From NCBI GenBank assembly GCA_026388915.1, contig JAPLIW010000725.1, positions 1-18,058 on the forward strand: DNA of 18,058 nt, in the 5' to 3' direction. The first letter of the stretch is position 1. Every line of letters begins with the position of its first letter. Positions 6,610 through 13,499 of this stretch are shown here, one piece after another. This DNA comes from Deltaproteobacteria bacterium (GTDB lineage Bacteria > Desulfobacterota > SM23-61). The notes under the pieces are model-generated. The model ran no database searches. It was not told the DNA's origin and saw only the letters and a list, made by a program, of their open reading frames with translations. The position numbers and the translations under genes were made by a program.

Positions 6610-7689
6610 TCAGGCTTGTTTTCGGAGGGCCTCCGCTTCCTCCAGGAGGGCCCCGACCATTTCCGTCTCTTTGACTCTGCGCAGGACTTTCCCTTTGCGG
6701 AAAAGGAGCGCCACCCCTTTGCCCGCGGCAATGCCCACATCGGCCTCCCTGGCCTCGCCCGGGCCGTTCACCGGGCAACCCATGACGGCAATTTGCAGAG
6801 GCTCGGGCCAGAGGGCAACTTTCGCTTCTATTTTTCGCACCACCGGAAGAAGACGGGTCTGGCTTCGCCCGCAGAGGGGACAGGAGATGATTTCCACCCC
6901 CCTGCGGCGCAAACCGAGAGATCGCAGAATATGATAGGCCGCCCTCACTTCCAGGACCGGGTCGGCGGTCAGGGAGACCCGCAGGGTGTCCCCGATCCCC
7001 TGGTAAAGAAGAATCCCCAGACCCACCGCCGATTTGATGCCCCCGGAGAAAGGGGGCCCGGCCTCGGTCACCCCGATGTGCAGCGGGTAATCCGTGACCC
7101 GGGAGATCTTCTGGTAGGCCTCAACCGTGGAGAGCGGGTCGGAAGCCTTCAGGGAGATTTTGATCAGGTTGAAATCCAGGTCTTCCAGCAGGCGGACATG
7201 GGCTAGGGCGCTCTCCATCAGGGCCTCGGGCGCTGGCCCCCCGTATTTTTTTTGCAGGGCTTTTTCCAGAGACCCGGCGTTCACCCCGATCCGGATGGGG
7301 ACCTTCCGCTCCCGGGCGGCATGGACGACCCTGGCCACCCGCTCCCGGCTGCCAATATTGCCCGGATTCAGACGAAGGCCGGCAACTCCCTGCTCCAGGG
7401 CTTCCAGGGCGAGACGGTAATCGAAGTGAATGTCGGCAATCAGGGGGATCCGGATTCTTTTCCTGATTTCTCCCAGTTTCCCCGCGGCCTCCCGGTCTGG
7501 AACCGCAACCCGGATCACCTCGCAGCCCGCTTCTTCCAGGCGACGGATCTGGGCCACGGTGGCGGATACATTGCGGGTGTCGGTCTTGGTCATGGACTGA
7601 ACGACGATGGGGGCTCCGCCCCCTACGGGCACAGAACCGACAAGAATCCGGCGTGTAGAATTGCGGGGTAGACAGATTGAAGGCTGCAA
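6610..7689 (-). CDS. ispG: 4-hydroxy-3-methylbut-2-enyl diphosphate synthase (GcpE)
   Basis: IspG converts methylerythritol cyclodiphosphate to HMBPP in the MEP isoprenoid pathway, using a [4Fe-4S] cluster. The 359-residue protein shows VGGGAPIVVQSMTKTDT near the N-terminus, ADIHFDYRLA, LRLNPGNIG and a C-terminal cluster domain. The cluster ligands fall at C270 and C273 (SCPLCGR), C305 (MGCPVNGPGE) and E312, the same numbers as in E. coli. The start is uncertain: the only start-like codon after an in-frame stop at 7708-7710 is the TTG at 7687-7689, with only weak ribosome-binding potential (CGGAAA). It is the first gene of an ispG-proS-rel run, with a candidate promoter about 140 bases upstream. 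Confidence 0.95.
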   Translation of the reverse strand: MQPSICLPRNSTRRILVGSVPVGGGAPIVVQSMTKTDTRNVSATVAQIRRLEEAGCEVIRVAVPDREAAGKLGEIRKRIRIPLIADIHFDYRLALEALEQGVAGLRLNPGNIGSRERVARVVHAARERKVPIRIGVNAGSLEKALQKKYGGPAPEALMESALAHVRLLEDLDFNLIKISLKASDPLSTVEAYQKISRVTDYPLHIGVTEAGPPFSGGIKSAVGLGILLYQGIGDTLRVSLTADPVLEVRAAYHILRSLGLRRRGVEIISCPLCGRSQTRLLPVVRKIEAKVALWPEPLQIAVMGCPVNGPGEAREADVGIAAGKGVALLFRKGKVLRRVKETEMVGALLEEAEALRKQA

Positions 7690-7826
7690 TTTTAATTTCC
7701 GAGAGGGTTACCGGGAAAGGTCGCCCACGATCAGGTCCCGGGAAGCGGAAAGAATCTTTCCGACTATGCCCCGGAAAGGGCCGCACCTTTTCCGCAAGCT
7801 ATCGTTAAATCCTTTTATTTATTAAT

Positions 7827-7855
7827 AAATTATCAGAGATCGGGAGGGAAGTCAA
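7827..7855 (-). promoter_or_regulatory. Candidate promoter of ispG-proS-rel
   Basis: On the - strand TTGACT (7855-7850) is followed by 17 bases and TAATTT (7832-7827); a shifted reading gives GATAAT with a 15-base spacer. The predicted transcript has a leader of about 135 bases before the ispG start. Besides a stop codon just before the ispG start, I see no gene or known riboswitch in that leader (7690-7826). Confidence 0.5.
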
Positions 7856-7856
7856 G

Positions 7857-7885
7857 AAAAGGGGAAATGGGAAAAGGGGAAATGG
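7857..7885. repeat. 15-base tandem direct repeat upstream of the ispG promoter
   Basis: AAAAGGGGAAATGGG (7857-7871) is followed directly by AAAAGGGGAAATGG (7872-7885), identical over 14 bases. It abuts the -35 element of the ispG promoter on its upstream side, where an activator or UP-type contact would lie. Confidence 0.6.
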
Positions 7886-7938
7886 CCCCGGTCGTGACCC
7901 GGAGGGGGATGGTGGGAGGAAGGCCGAACCGGCCCAAC

Positions 7939-7963
7939 CAAAGAAGCCCGCGAATTAGGCGGG
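7939..7963 (-). terminator. Possible intrinsic terminator after the 239-residue CxxC protein gene
   Basis: On the - strand CCCGC (7963-7959) pairs with GCGGG (7951-7947) over a 7-base loop and is followed by CTTCTTTGG. The stop codon TAA (7957-7955) of the upstream gene sits in the loop. The stem is only five pairs and the tail is T-rich but interrupted, so the call is moderate. Confidence 0.4.
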
Positions 7964-8674
7964 TGTTTTGGCTGAGGGACTGGAAATGGAGATGCTATTC
8001 TTGATGCGGAGGTCTAAAATGTTTCCCGGCTGCCGGTGATCGCGGATGAATCGCTCGATCAACTCGAGTTCCGAGCCCTTAAAATTGTTCTCACAGCGGC
8101 GGAGTACGTTTTTCCAGCGGGAAGCGCGGATGCTGCCGTAGGTGACCAGGGAAGTTTCCCCGGGCAGGGTCATTTCCATTTCTTCCCGCCAGTTCTCCGG
8201 GGGAATTGCCCGGACTTCTTCCCGGAAGGCCTCGATGAATTTCCCCACTTTTTCCGCCGGCAGGGGGAAAGACCCGTTCAGCCATTCGATCTCCTTGCGG
8301 AGTTCCTCTTCCTGGATCTCCAGGGAAATATCCGCCACCCGGATTTGCCCGGGAATGAGCTCATAGAAAGCCGGCCGGTCATAGCCTTCTTTGACCCGCT
8401 TGATCAGGAACCTTTCCTCTCCGTTGGAGGCTTCCATATAGGTGACCCGGGAGGGCTCGAAAGCCGGCCGGTCGCTGACCGTTGTCTCGCGGTCGACGAG
8501 CAGCTCTTCCAGAACATGGCCCCGATGGAGTTCCATAAATTCTTTTTGTCCGTCCAGATCGTCCGAAGCCCACTCCACTCCCGGGAGAGCGGGGGATTCA
8601 CCGAAATCCCCAAAGAGGTCGTACCGGGGGATGACTTGGTTGCATTGGGCGCAGCGGATCAGCTTTTCTACCAT
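7955..8674 (-). CDS. Uncharacterised 239-residue protein with N-terminal CxxC, linked to an HD-GYP regulator
   Basis: I do not recognise the family. The protein opens with a zinc-ribbon-like half motif (C8-x2-C11, CAQCNQVIPRYDLFG), but no second Cys pair is nearby; the only other cysteine is in RRCENN near the C-terminus. The rest is acidic and soluble, with no signal peptide or membrane segment and likely helices around residues 115-200 (EIQEEELRKEIEWL, KFIEAFREEVRAI). The tail ends SISISSPSAKTPA. It starts 16 bases after the stop of the HD-GYP response regulator, so the two are almost certainly one transcript. Codon use (GC-rich third positions) supports a real gene. A role connected to that regulator is inference from position only. 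Confidence 0.8.
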   Translation of the reverse strand: MVEKLIRCAQCNQVIPRYDLFGDFGESPALPGVEWASDDLDGQKEFMELHRGHVLEELLVDRETTVSDRPAFEPSRVTYMEASNGEERFLIKRVKEGYDRPAFYELIPGQIRVADISLEIQEEELRKEIEWLNGSFPLPAEKVGKFIEAFREEVRAIPPENWREEMEMTLPGETSLVTYGSIRASRWKNVLRRCENNFKGSELELIERFIRDHRQPGNILDLRIKNSISISSPSAKTPA

Positions 8675-8690
8675 GTGGGATTCTCGCTTT

Positions 8691-9842
8691 TCAGTGGAAG
8701 CTGACGGACGGATGGATGGATGGAAAGCATCCGTTTCTTTTGAGCTGTTTCAAGAAGACCTTTACGATCTGGGGATCAAATTGAGTTCCCGCGTTCTGTT
8801 CGATCTCTTCTTGGACCCTTTTCAGGGAAAGGCCCGAACGATAGGGGCGGTCGGAAGTCATGGCGTCGTAGGAGTCCGCCAGGGTGATGATCCGGGCCAG
8901 CAGGGGAATATCCTCCCCCAACAGGCCGTCGGGGTAGCCTTTCCCATCCCATCGCTCGTGGTGATGGCGGATGGCGGAGATGATGGTGTGGGAAAAGGCC
9001 AGGGGTTCGATGAGATGGACGCCCTTGACCGGGTGGAGCCGGATGTCCAGGGTGTCTTTTTCGCTGAGGCTGGTCTTTTTGAGGAGACGATTGCTGAGGC
9101 CCACCTTTCCGATGTCGTGGAGGAGGGTGGCAATCTGCAGGTCTTCCTTCTGCCGCGGGGACAGGCGGAGATCCTGGGCGATCAGGTCGGAATAGACCGA
9201 TACCCGCTCGGAATGGCCGCTGGTGTAGGGTTCTTTGCTCTCCAGGATGTAGATGAGGACTTTGAGAAAGTCCATGTAGTTCACCGAAACCTTCTGCATC
9301 CGGAAGTGTTCGAGCTGCTGGATGGATTCCTGGATTTCGCGGGACAGCTCCTGGGCTTCGGGGGAGAGATCCACGCTGGCGCTCAGGTCGGCCAGGGCCT
9401 CTCCCTGCTCGTCTATTCCCAGGTGCCTTAAGGCATTGAACCTCTGGAGGAGCTGCTTGATGGCCAGGTTGAAATTCCTGCGTTCCACCGATTTCTTGAC
9501 GATGGAGATGATTTCGGCCACGTTGAAGGGCTTGAAGATGAAATCCACCGCCCCCAGGCGGAAGGCCTCCACGGCGTTGTTCATGGTTCCATAGCCGGTG
9601 ATGACCACGACTTCGGTGTCCGTCCGGATTTTCTTGATCTCCCGCAAGACATCAATTCCGGAGAGCCCCGGCATCCGGAGGTCGAGCGTGACCAGATCTA
9701 CTTGTTCCCGGGAGATGAAGTCGATGGCGTCCTGGCCGTTATCCACGGCATGGACGTCATAGATGGGTTTGAGGATCATGCGGAGGGATTCCCGGGGGCC
9801 AAATTCATCGTCCACTACCAGAACCGACCCTTTGGCATACAT
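8691..9842 (-). CDS. Response regulator with HD-GYP c-di-GMP phosphodiesterase domain
   Basis: The 383-residue protein joins a receiver domain (about 1-125) to an HD-GYP domain (about 190-370), a class that hydrolyses cyclic di-GMP. The receiver has the acidic pair D11-D12, the phospho-acceptor D54 (LDLRMPG) and K104 (FKPFN). A helical linker runs from about 115 to 185. The output domain keeps HD at 242-243 (LLHDIGKVG), HHHERWDGKGYPDG (GYP at 302-304) and LADSYDAMTSDRPYR, so it looks catalytically complete. The frame is open upstream, but the ATG at 9842 starts right at the receiver and aligns with the start of the neighbouring paralogue; its ribosome binding site is weak. No histidine kinase gene is adjacent, so the input signal is unknown. 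Confidence 0.93.
   Translation of the reverse strand: MYAKGSVLVVDDEFGPRESLRMILKPIYDVHAVDNGQDAIDFISREQVDLVTLDLRMPGLSGIDVLREIKKIRTDTEVVVITGYGTMNNAVEAFRLGAVDFIFKPFNVAEIISIVKKSVERRNFNLAIKQLLQRFNALRHLGIDEQGEALADLSASVDLSPEAQELSREIQESIQQLEHFRMQKVSVNYMDFLKVLIYILESKEPYTSGHSERVSVYSDLIAQDLRLSPRQKEDLQIATLLHDIGKVGLSNRLLKKTSLSEKDTLDIRLHPVKGVHLIEPLAFSHTIISAIRHHHERWDGKGYPDGLLGEDIPLLARIITLADSYDAMTSDRPYRSGLSLKRVQEEIEQNAGTQFDPQIVKVFLKQLKRNGCFPSIHPSVSFH
8703..8723. repeat. Short GGAY tetranucleotide run at the 3' end of the HD-GYP gene
   Basis: GACGGACGGATGGATGGATGG is four to five near-identical tetranucleotide units. It encodes part of the C-terminal tail (PSIHPSV) beyond the HD-GYP domain. Slippage here would alter only the tail and the spacing to the next gene. 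Confidence 0.5.
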
Positions 9843-10063
9843 ACCGCGCTCGCTGGAGGAAAGATTTAGAGAACGGCCCGCGAAGTTCGGGCCATTCTTC
9901 CTTGAGCAAGTTCTATGCCTCCGGGAGTCTCTCATCCGATGAATAGATTATTTTTGATTCTATTAAGTTTTTTTGGAGAACCGGGTTTAAACCGCTGATT
10001 TCCGGCTAATATAATATACTTGTATGGTCAATAATATGACGGGAGGAGTAGATTTTTTAACCC

Positions 10064-10561
10064 CTAATTCCCTGGAGCCCCGGGGGGCAGGTCGGTGCCC
10101 TGGTTCCATTCGGGATAGACCTCTTTGTTCTCATTCAGCGAAGAACGAAGACCTTTGATCTGCTGTATGAGGTTCTTGATTTTGAGATTGTAGGTCCGCC
10201 GCTCAAAAGATTTGCTCACGATGGCAATGATATCAGCGACGTTAAAGGGCTTGGAGATAAAATCCCCGGCGCCAAACCGGATGGCTTCCTGGGCATTGCT
10301 TAAAGTTCCATATCCGGTAATGACGATAACCTCTACATCTGGTTGAAGTTTTTTGATTTCCCGCAAAACATCTATGCCGGACAATCCGGGCATCTTTAAG
10401 TCGAGAGTAACCAGGTCGATATTCTTGTCATGGATGCACCGGATGGCCTCACTCCCGTCCCCCGCGATAAAGACCTCATAAATGGGTTTCAAAATCATGC
10501 GGAGTGACTCGCGGGGACCCACTTCATCATCCACAACCAGAATCGTTCCCTTGTTCGCCAT
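10064..10561 (-). CDS. Single-domain response regulator, paralogue of the HD-GYP regulator
   Basis: A 165-residue protein made of one receiver domain plus a helical and low-complexity tail. D11-D12, D54 (LDLKMPG) and K104 (SKPFN) are in place, so it should accept phosphate. Counting by eye, about 83 of its first 120 residues are identical to the neighbouring HD-GYP regulator, including GPRESLRMILKPIY and SGIDVLREIKK, and the similarity continues into the helix ERRTYNLKIKNLIQQ. It then ends with no output domain (…GTDLPPGAPGN). The ATG at 10561 has AAGGAG about 8 bases upstream. A gap of about 220 AT-rich bases separates it from the HD-GYP gene. It may share a kinase with its paralogue, or act as a phosphate sink or partner-binding switch. 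Confidence 0.92.
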   Translation of the reverse strand: MANKGTILVVDDEVGPRESLRMILKPIYEVFIAGDGSEAIRCIHDKNIDLVTLDLKMPGLSGIDVLREIKKLQPDVEVIVITGYGTLSNAQEAIRFGAGDFISKPFNVADIIAIVSKSFERRTYNLKIKNLIQQIKGLRSSLNENKEVYPEWNQGTDLPPGAPGN

Positions 10562-10798
10562 TTTCAACTCCTTGGGGTAGAAGTTCTTTCCAATCGACCT
10601 GGGAGAAAGCCACACTTAACAAGTTCAACTATCTCTTCGTCAAAAGAGATAAAAACTTAAGCCCTTTTTGTTCATCAAAATAATTTTCAAGTTTTTATAA
10701 CTATTTGAATTTATTTAAATAAAAATTTAAGAAGGACTATTGTCAGAGTTTTTCTTGAAATCTAGTCCCGGGAACGGATGGATAAAGAAGTCAATTTT
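10562..10798. other. AT-rich divergent intergenic region with palindromes
   Basis: About 240 bases of low GC between divergent genes, in sharp contrast to the flanking GC-rich DNA. It holds a perfect 7-base inverted repeat ATCTCTT/AAGAGAT (10631-10650) that overlaps a weak - strand promoter candidate (TTGACG at 10643-10638, 16-base spacer, TGTTAA). It also holds a 14-base palindrome TTTATTTAAATAAA (10710-10723). No gene is seen. Such composition is typical of a regulatory region for the two divergent transcripts. Confidence 0.5.
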
Positions 10799-10827
10799 TT
10801 GAACATGACAATCATCCCTATTATACG
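10799..10827 (+). promoter_or_regulatory. Weak promoter candidate ahead of the zinc-ribbon gene
   Basis: TTGAAC (10799-10804), a 17-base spacer and TATACG (10822-10827; alternatively TTATAC with 16). It is the best forward promoter-like match in the AT-rich region. Base composition makes chance matches likely. Confidence 0.3.
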
Positions 10828-10840
10828 AGGATTTTTTTCC

Positions 10841-10954
10841 ATGGAAAAGATCGGGCGGGATAGACTAGGATTGCTTAAAAATGTTAAGAAATTCAACATC
10901 CGTAAAAAATTATCCCAAAAAGAATCTTTGGCAGAAAAATTGCATCAGAAATAA
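10841..10954 (+). CDS. Possible short basic peptide upstream of the zinc-ribbon gene
   Basis: A 37-codon frame (MEKIGRDRLGLLKNVKKF…) has a GAGGA about 9 bases before its ATG and ends 24 bases before the next gene. It is rich in lysine and has no motif I recognise. The frame also extends to an ATG at 10805, giving 49 codons. Its AT-rich third positions differ from the confirmed genes here but match the surrounding region, so this could be a leader peptide or a chance frame. Confidence 0.25.
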   Translation: MEKIGRDRLGLLKNVKKFNIRKKLSQKESLAEKLHQK

Positions 10955-10978
10955 TAAAATTTTGAAGAGAGGAACTTG

Positions 10979-11305
10979 ATGACCGCCATGGCGACCAGTA
11001 AAGAGCGGAAAATCGGGATGGACTGCCGGAGATGCGGGGGCAGGATGATCTTCGAAAAATTTTACGATGTAAACAGTGTGTTCTTTGGCTGGCACTGCGT
11101 GATCTGCGGGGATATCCTTGACGCGGTGATTCTGCTGCACCGTCTCAGTCAGGATGCTGATCTACGTATTCCTGAAGAAGAACAAGAAGTTATGCTTCTA
11201 TTAAAAAAATACCTCCATGCCCAGAAAAAGGATTTGAAAGGGGGACGCAAAAGCCGACGGGAGGGACTGGAACCGTCCCTGAAGGGCAAGGAGAGCGTCG
11301 TTTAA
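10979..11305 (+). CDS. Small zinc-ribbon protein, function unknown
   Basis: A 108-residue protein with two CxxC knuckles: CRRCGG near residue 17 and CVICGD near residue 40, joined by RMIFEKFYDVNSVFFGWH. This spacing fits a single zinc ribbon. The motif order (CxxCGG…FEKFY…GWxCxxCG…D.VIL) resembles a family of short proteins common in Desulfobacterota and relatives, which I recall without a known function. The C-terminal half is charged and lysine/arginine-rich (KKDLKGGRKSRR), which would suit nucleic-acid or protein binding. The ATG at 10979 has AGAGGA about 6 bases upstream. It is followed by a strong terminator, so it ends its transcription unit. Confidence 0.8.
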   Translation: MTAMATSKERKIGMDCRRCGGRMIFEKFYDVNSVFFGWHCVICGDILDAVILLHRLSQDADLRIPEEEQEVMLLLKKYLHAQKKDLKGGRKSRREGLEPSLKGKESVV

Positions 11306-11352
11306 GGGGGCGATCAACCCCGGTCCAAATAATTTCCTTGAATATGTAGGTG

Positions 11353-11395
11353 AACTGCCTGCGAACCTGAATTGGTTTCCAGGCAGTTTTTTTTT
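11353..11395 (+). terminator. Strong intrinsic terminator
   Basis: AACTGCCTGCGAACC pairs with GGTTTCCAGGCAGTT across a 6-base loop (one mismatch and one G-T), followed by a run of nine T. It ends the zinc-ribbon transcript. Confidence 0.9.
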
Positions 11396-11629
11396 GACAT
11401 GCTTATAAAATTGTGTGGTAAAGAATGTACAGATAACAATTACCTATGGAAATTTTTCAACGGGTCCCCTCCTAGGGGTAACCGGGGAGGAGGCGAAAAG
11501 GTTTGTGTTGAAAAGAAAAAATCGAGTTGGTATATTCTAACAGGGATCCATCATCCCCATGAAGGGCTGAACATTTTTTCATAAATTCCGAAATCACCGG
11601 CCCGTCATTCCGCCGATCATGGGGGTGTT
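11396..11629. other. Intergenic region before trmO with a GC-rich structured stretch
   Basis: A TTGACA (11394-11399) overlaps the end of the terminator T-run, but no good -10 lies at the right distance. At 11463-11490 the sequence can form either GGTCCCC…GGGGTAACC or CCTCCT…AGGAGG. These are mutually exclusive hairpins, and the second would mask a Shine-Dalgarno-like GGGGAGGAGG. Downstream of it only an 11-codon frame (GTG at 11504) follows. A 61-codon frame from 11399 runs through the region without support. I call no gene here. It may be the trmO-eno leader. Confidence 0.35.
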
Positions 11630-12094
11630 TTGCCTAACATAATCCTCAAACCCATCGGAAAAGTTCATAACCCCATCGGGAAGAAAAGATGGGAGGGGTG
11701 GGAATCGGTCGTTTCCGAGATCATTCTTTCTCCCAGATACGAGGAAGCTCTGGAAGGGATTGAGGAGTATTCTCACCTGTTGATTCTTTTCTGGATCAGC
11801 CGGACCCCGGCCCGGTCCAGGGGGCGGAGGCTGAAAATCCACCCCAAATCCCGTCCGGATCTTCCCCTGGTGGGAATTTTTGCCACCCGAACTCAATATC
11901 GTCCCAATCCCATCGGCCTGACTCAGGTGCAATTGCTGAAGCGCAGAAAGAATATCCTCCGGGTAAAAGGGCTGGATGCCCTGAACGGGACGCCGGTTCT
12001 GGATATAAAACCCATCTCCCCCCGGACCGAAATGCCCCCGAAAATAAGGGTGCCCGAATGGTATCACCGCCTGTGGAAGAAACCTTGCCGCTGA
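11630..12094 (+). CDS. trmO: tRNA (N6-threonylcarbamoyladenosine37-N6)-methyltransferase, TrmO/TsaA family
   Basis: TrmO methylates the t6A37 base of certain threonine tRNAs using S-adenosylmethionine through a beta-barrel fold. The 154-residue protein has the family pattern: IGKVHNP near the start, EEYSHLLILFWISR (residues 45-58) and the signature FATRTQYRPNPIGLTQVQLL (84-103), then LDALNGTPVLDIKP. The start is a TTG at 11630 with GGGGGTG a few bases upstream; no ATG is in frame before the domain. It lies about 107 bases ahead of eno on the same strand. Confidence 0.88.
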   Translation: MPNIILKPIGKVHNPIGKKRWEGWESVVSEIILSPRYEEALEGIEEYSHLLILFWISRTPARSRGRRLKIHPKSRPDLPLVGIFATRTQYRPNPIGLTQVQLLKRRKNILRVKGLDALNGTPVLDIKPISPRTEMPPKIRVPEWYHRLWKKPCR

Positions 12095-12108
12095 GGATTC
12101 CTGCCCGC

Positions 12109-12140
12109 ATCAGCGATGTACCCGGCCGGGCCGGGCTGAT
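12109..12140 (+). promoter_or_regulatory. GC-rich stem-loop in the eno leader
   Basis: CCCGGC (12121-12126) pairs with GCCGGG (12130-12135) over a 3-base loop, and ATCAG (12109-12113) with CTGAT (12136-12140) outside a 7-base one-sided bulge. There is no T-run after it, so it is not a standard terminator. It lies 62 bases before the eno start. Confidence 0.35.
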
Positions 12141-12201
12141 CCAGATCATGGGAAAGAGGGGAAAGGTCGTTAAGGATGGGGATAACAGAGAGGAGTGAAA
12201 A

Positions 12202-13494
12202 ATGACGAGAATCGAAGCAATCAAGGCACGGGAGATTTTGGATTCCCGGGGCAACCCCACGGTGGAGGTGGAAATTCATCTGTCGGGAGGGGCCCAGGGA
12301 AGGGCCGCGGTCCCTTCCGGGGCGTCCACGGGAGAAAGGGAGGCTCTCGAGCTTCGCGATGGCGACAAGAAACGCTTCCTGGGCAAGGGGGTTCGAAAAG
12401 CGGTCCAGAACGTGCAGAAAATCATTGCCCCCCGGTTGAAAGGAATGGAAGCCGCCGATCAGGCGAACCTGGACCGGATCATGATCGAAATGGACGGGAC
12501 CGAAAACAAATCCAAGCTAGGGGCCAACGCCCTCCTGGGAGTTTCCATGGCCGCCTGCCGGGCTTCGGCCCAGGCCCTCGGGATTCCCCTGTACCGCTAT
12601 CTGGGAGGAGCCGGGGCACGGGAGCTACCGGTTCCGATGATGAATTTCGTCAACGGGGGCGCTCACGCGGACAGCGACCTGGATATTCAGGAATTCATGG
12701 TGGTCCCGGCGGGGGCCGGGAACTTTGCCGAAGCCCTGCGCATGGGGGCGGAAATTTTTCATACCCTGCGGCAGATCCTGAAGAAGAAAGGGTACAGCAC
12801 CTCGGTGGGCGATGAAGGCGGATACGCGCCCCGCCTGGGCTCCAACGAGGAAGCCCTTCAGTGGATCGTGGAAGCCATCAGCCAGGCGGGCTACGTCCCG
12901 GGGAAGGATGCTTTTCTGGCCCTCGACTCGGCAGCCAGCGAATTCTATGAAGAAGGCGCCTACCTTTTCAAGACGGGAAAGAAAAAGAAACTGTCTTCGG
13001 AGGAGATGATCGACTTTTACGAAGACCTGGTCAACCGGTATCCGATCAAATCCTTGGAGGACGCCCTGGCCGAAAGGGACTGGAAGGGCTGGGAGAAATT
13101 GACCCGGCGGCTGGGGAAAAAGGTCCAGATCGTGGGGGACGACATCTTCGTCACCAACCCCAAAATCCTGCAGGAGGGCATTGAGAAAGGGGTGGCCAAC
13201 TCGGTCCTGATCAAGCTCAACCAGATTGGGACGGTCACCGAAACGCTGGAGACCATCGAGATGGCCCGGCGCGCCCGTTACACGGCGGTCGTCTCGCACC
13301 GCTCCGGGGAGACGGAGGATTCGTTCATTGCCGATCTGGCCGTGGCCACCCGGGTGGGACAGATCAAATCAGGATCGGCTTCCCGCAGCGACCGGATGGC
13401 CAAGTACAATCAGCTCCTGAGGATCGAAGAAGAGCTGGGAGATACGGCGATTTTCAGGGGAGTCAAGGTTTTTTACAGCATCGGGGAGGGGTGA
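12202..13494 (+). CDS. eno: Enolase (phosphopyruvate hydratase)
   Basis: Enolase interconverts 2-phosphoglycerate and phosphoenolpyruvate in glycolysis and gluconeogenesis, and in many bacteria also sits in the RNA degradosome. The 430-residue product has full family length: AREILDSRGNPTVEVE at the N-terminus, AAVPSGASTGE, MMNFVNGGAHAD, SVGDEGGYAP, GDDIFVTNP (metal-binding Asp), LIKLNQIGTVTET (catalytic Lys) and VVSHRSGETEDSFIADL. The ATG has GAGAGGAG 6-8 bases upstream. The next gene begins 6 bases after the stop. Confidence 0.97.
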   Translation: MTRIEAIKAREILDSRGNPTVEVEIHLSGGAQGRAAVPSGASTGEREALELRDGDKKRFLGKGVRKAVQNVQKIIAPRLKGMEAADQANLDRIMIEMDGTENKSKLGANALLGVSMAACRASAQALGIPLYRYLGGAGARELPVPMMNFVNGGAHADSDLDIQEFMVVPAGAGNFAEALRMGAEIFHTLRQILKKKGYSTSVGDEGGYAPRLGSNEEALQWIVEAISQAGYVPGKDAFLALDSAASEFYEEGAYLFKTGKKKKLSSEEMIDFYEDLVNRYPIKSLEDALAERDWKGWEKLTRRLGKKVQIVGDDIFVTNPKILQEGIEKGVANSVLIKLNQIGTVTETLETIEMARRARYTAVVSHRSGETEDSFIADLAVATRVGQIKSGSASRSDRMAKYNQLLRIEEELGDTAIFRGVKVFYSIGEG

Positions 13495-13499
13495 ACCAG

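Noticed and set aside
9843..10063. Sigma54 or other defined promoter between the two response regulators
   Set aside because: TTGACC (10031-10026) and a TATATTATATT stretch are present on the - strand, but no -10 lies at proper spacing and no GG-N10-GC pattern was seen. A 10-base GGTTTAAACC palindrome near 9984-9993 may be chance.
11399..11584. 61-codon frame after the terminator (MLIKLCGKEC…)
   Set aside because: The ATG sits in the -35-like sequence directly behind a terminator T-run, with no ribosome binding site, and codon use is unlike the neighbours.
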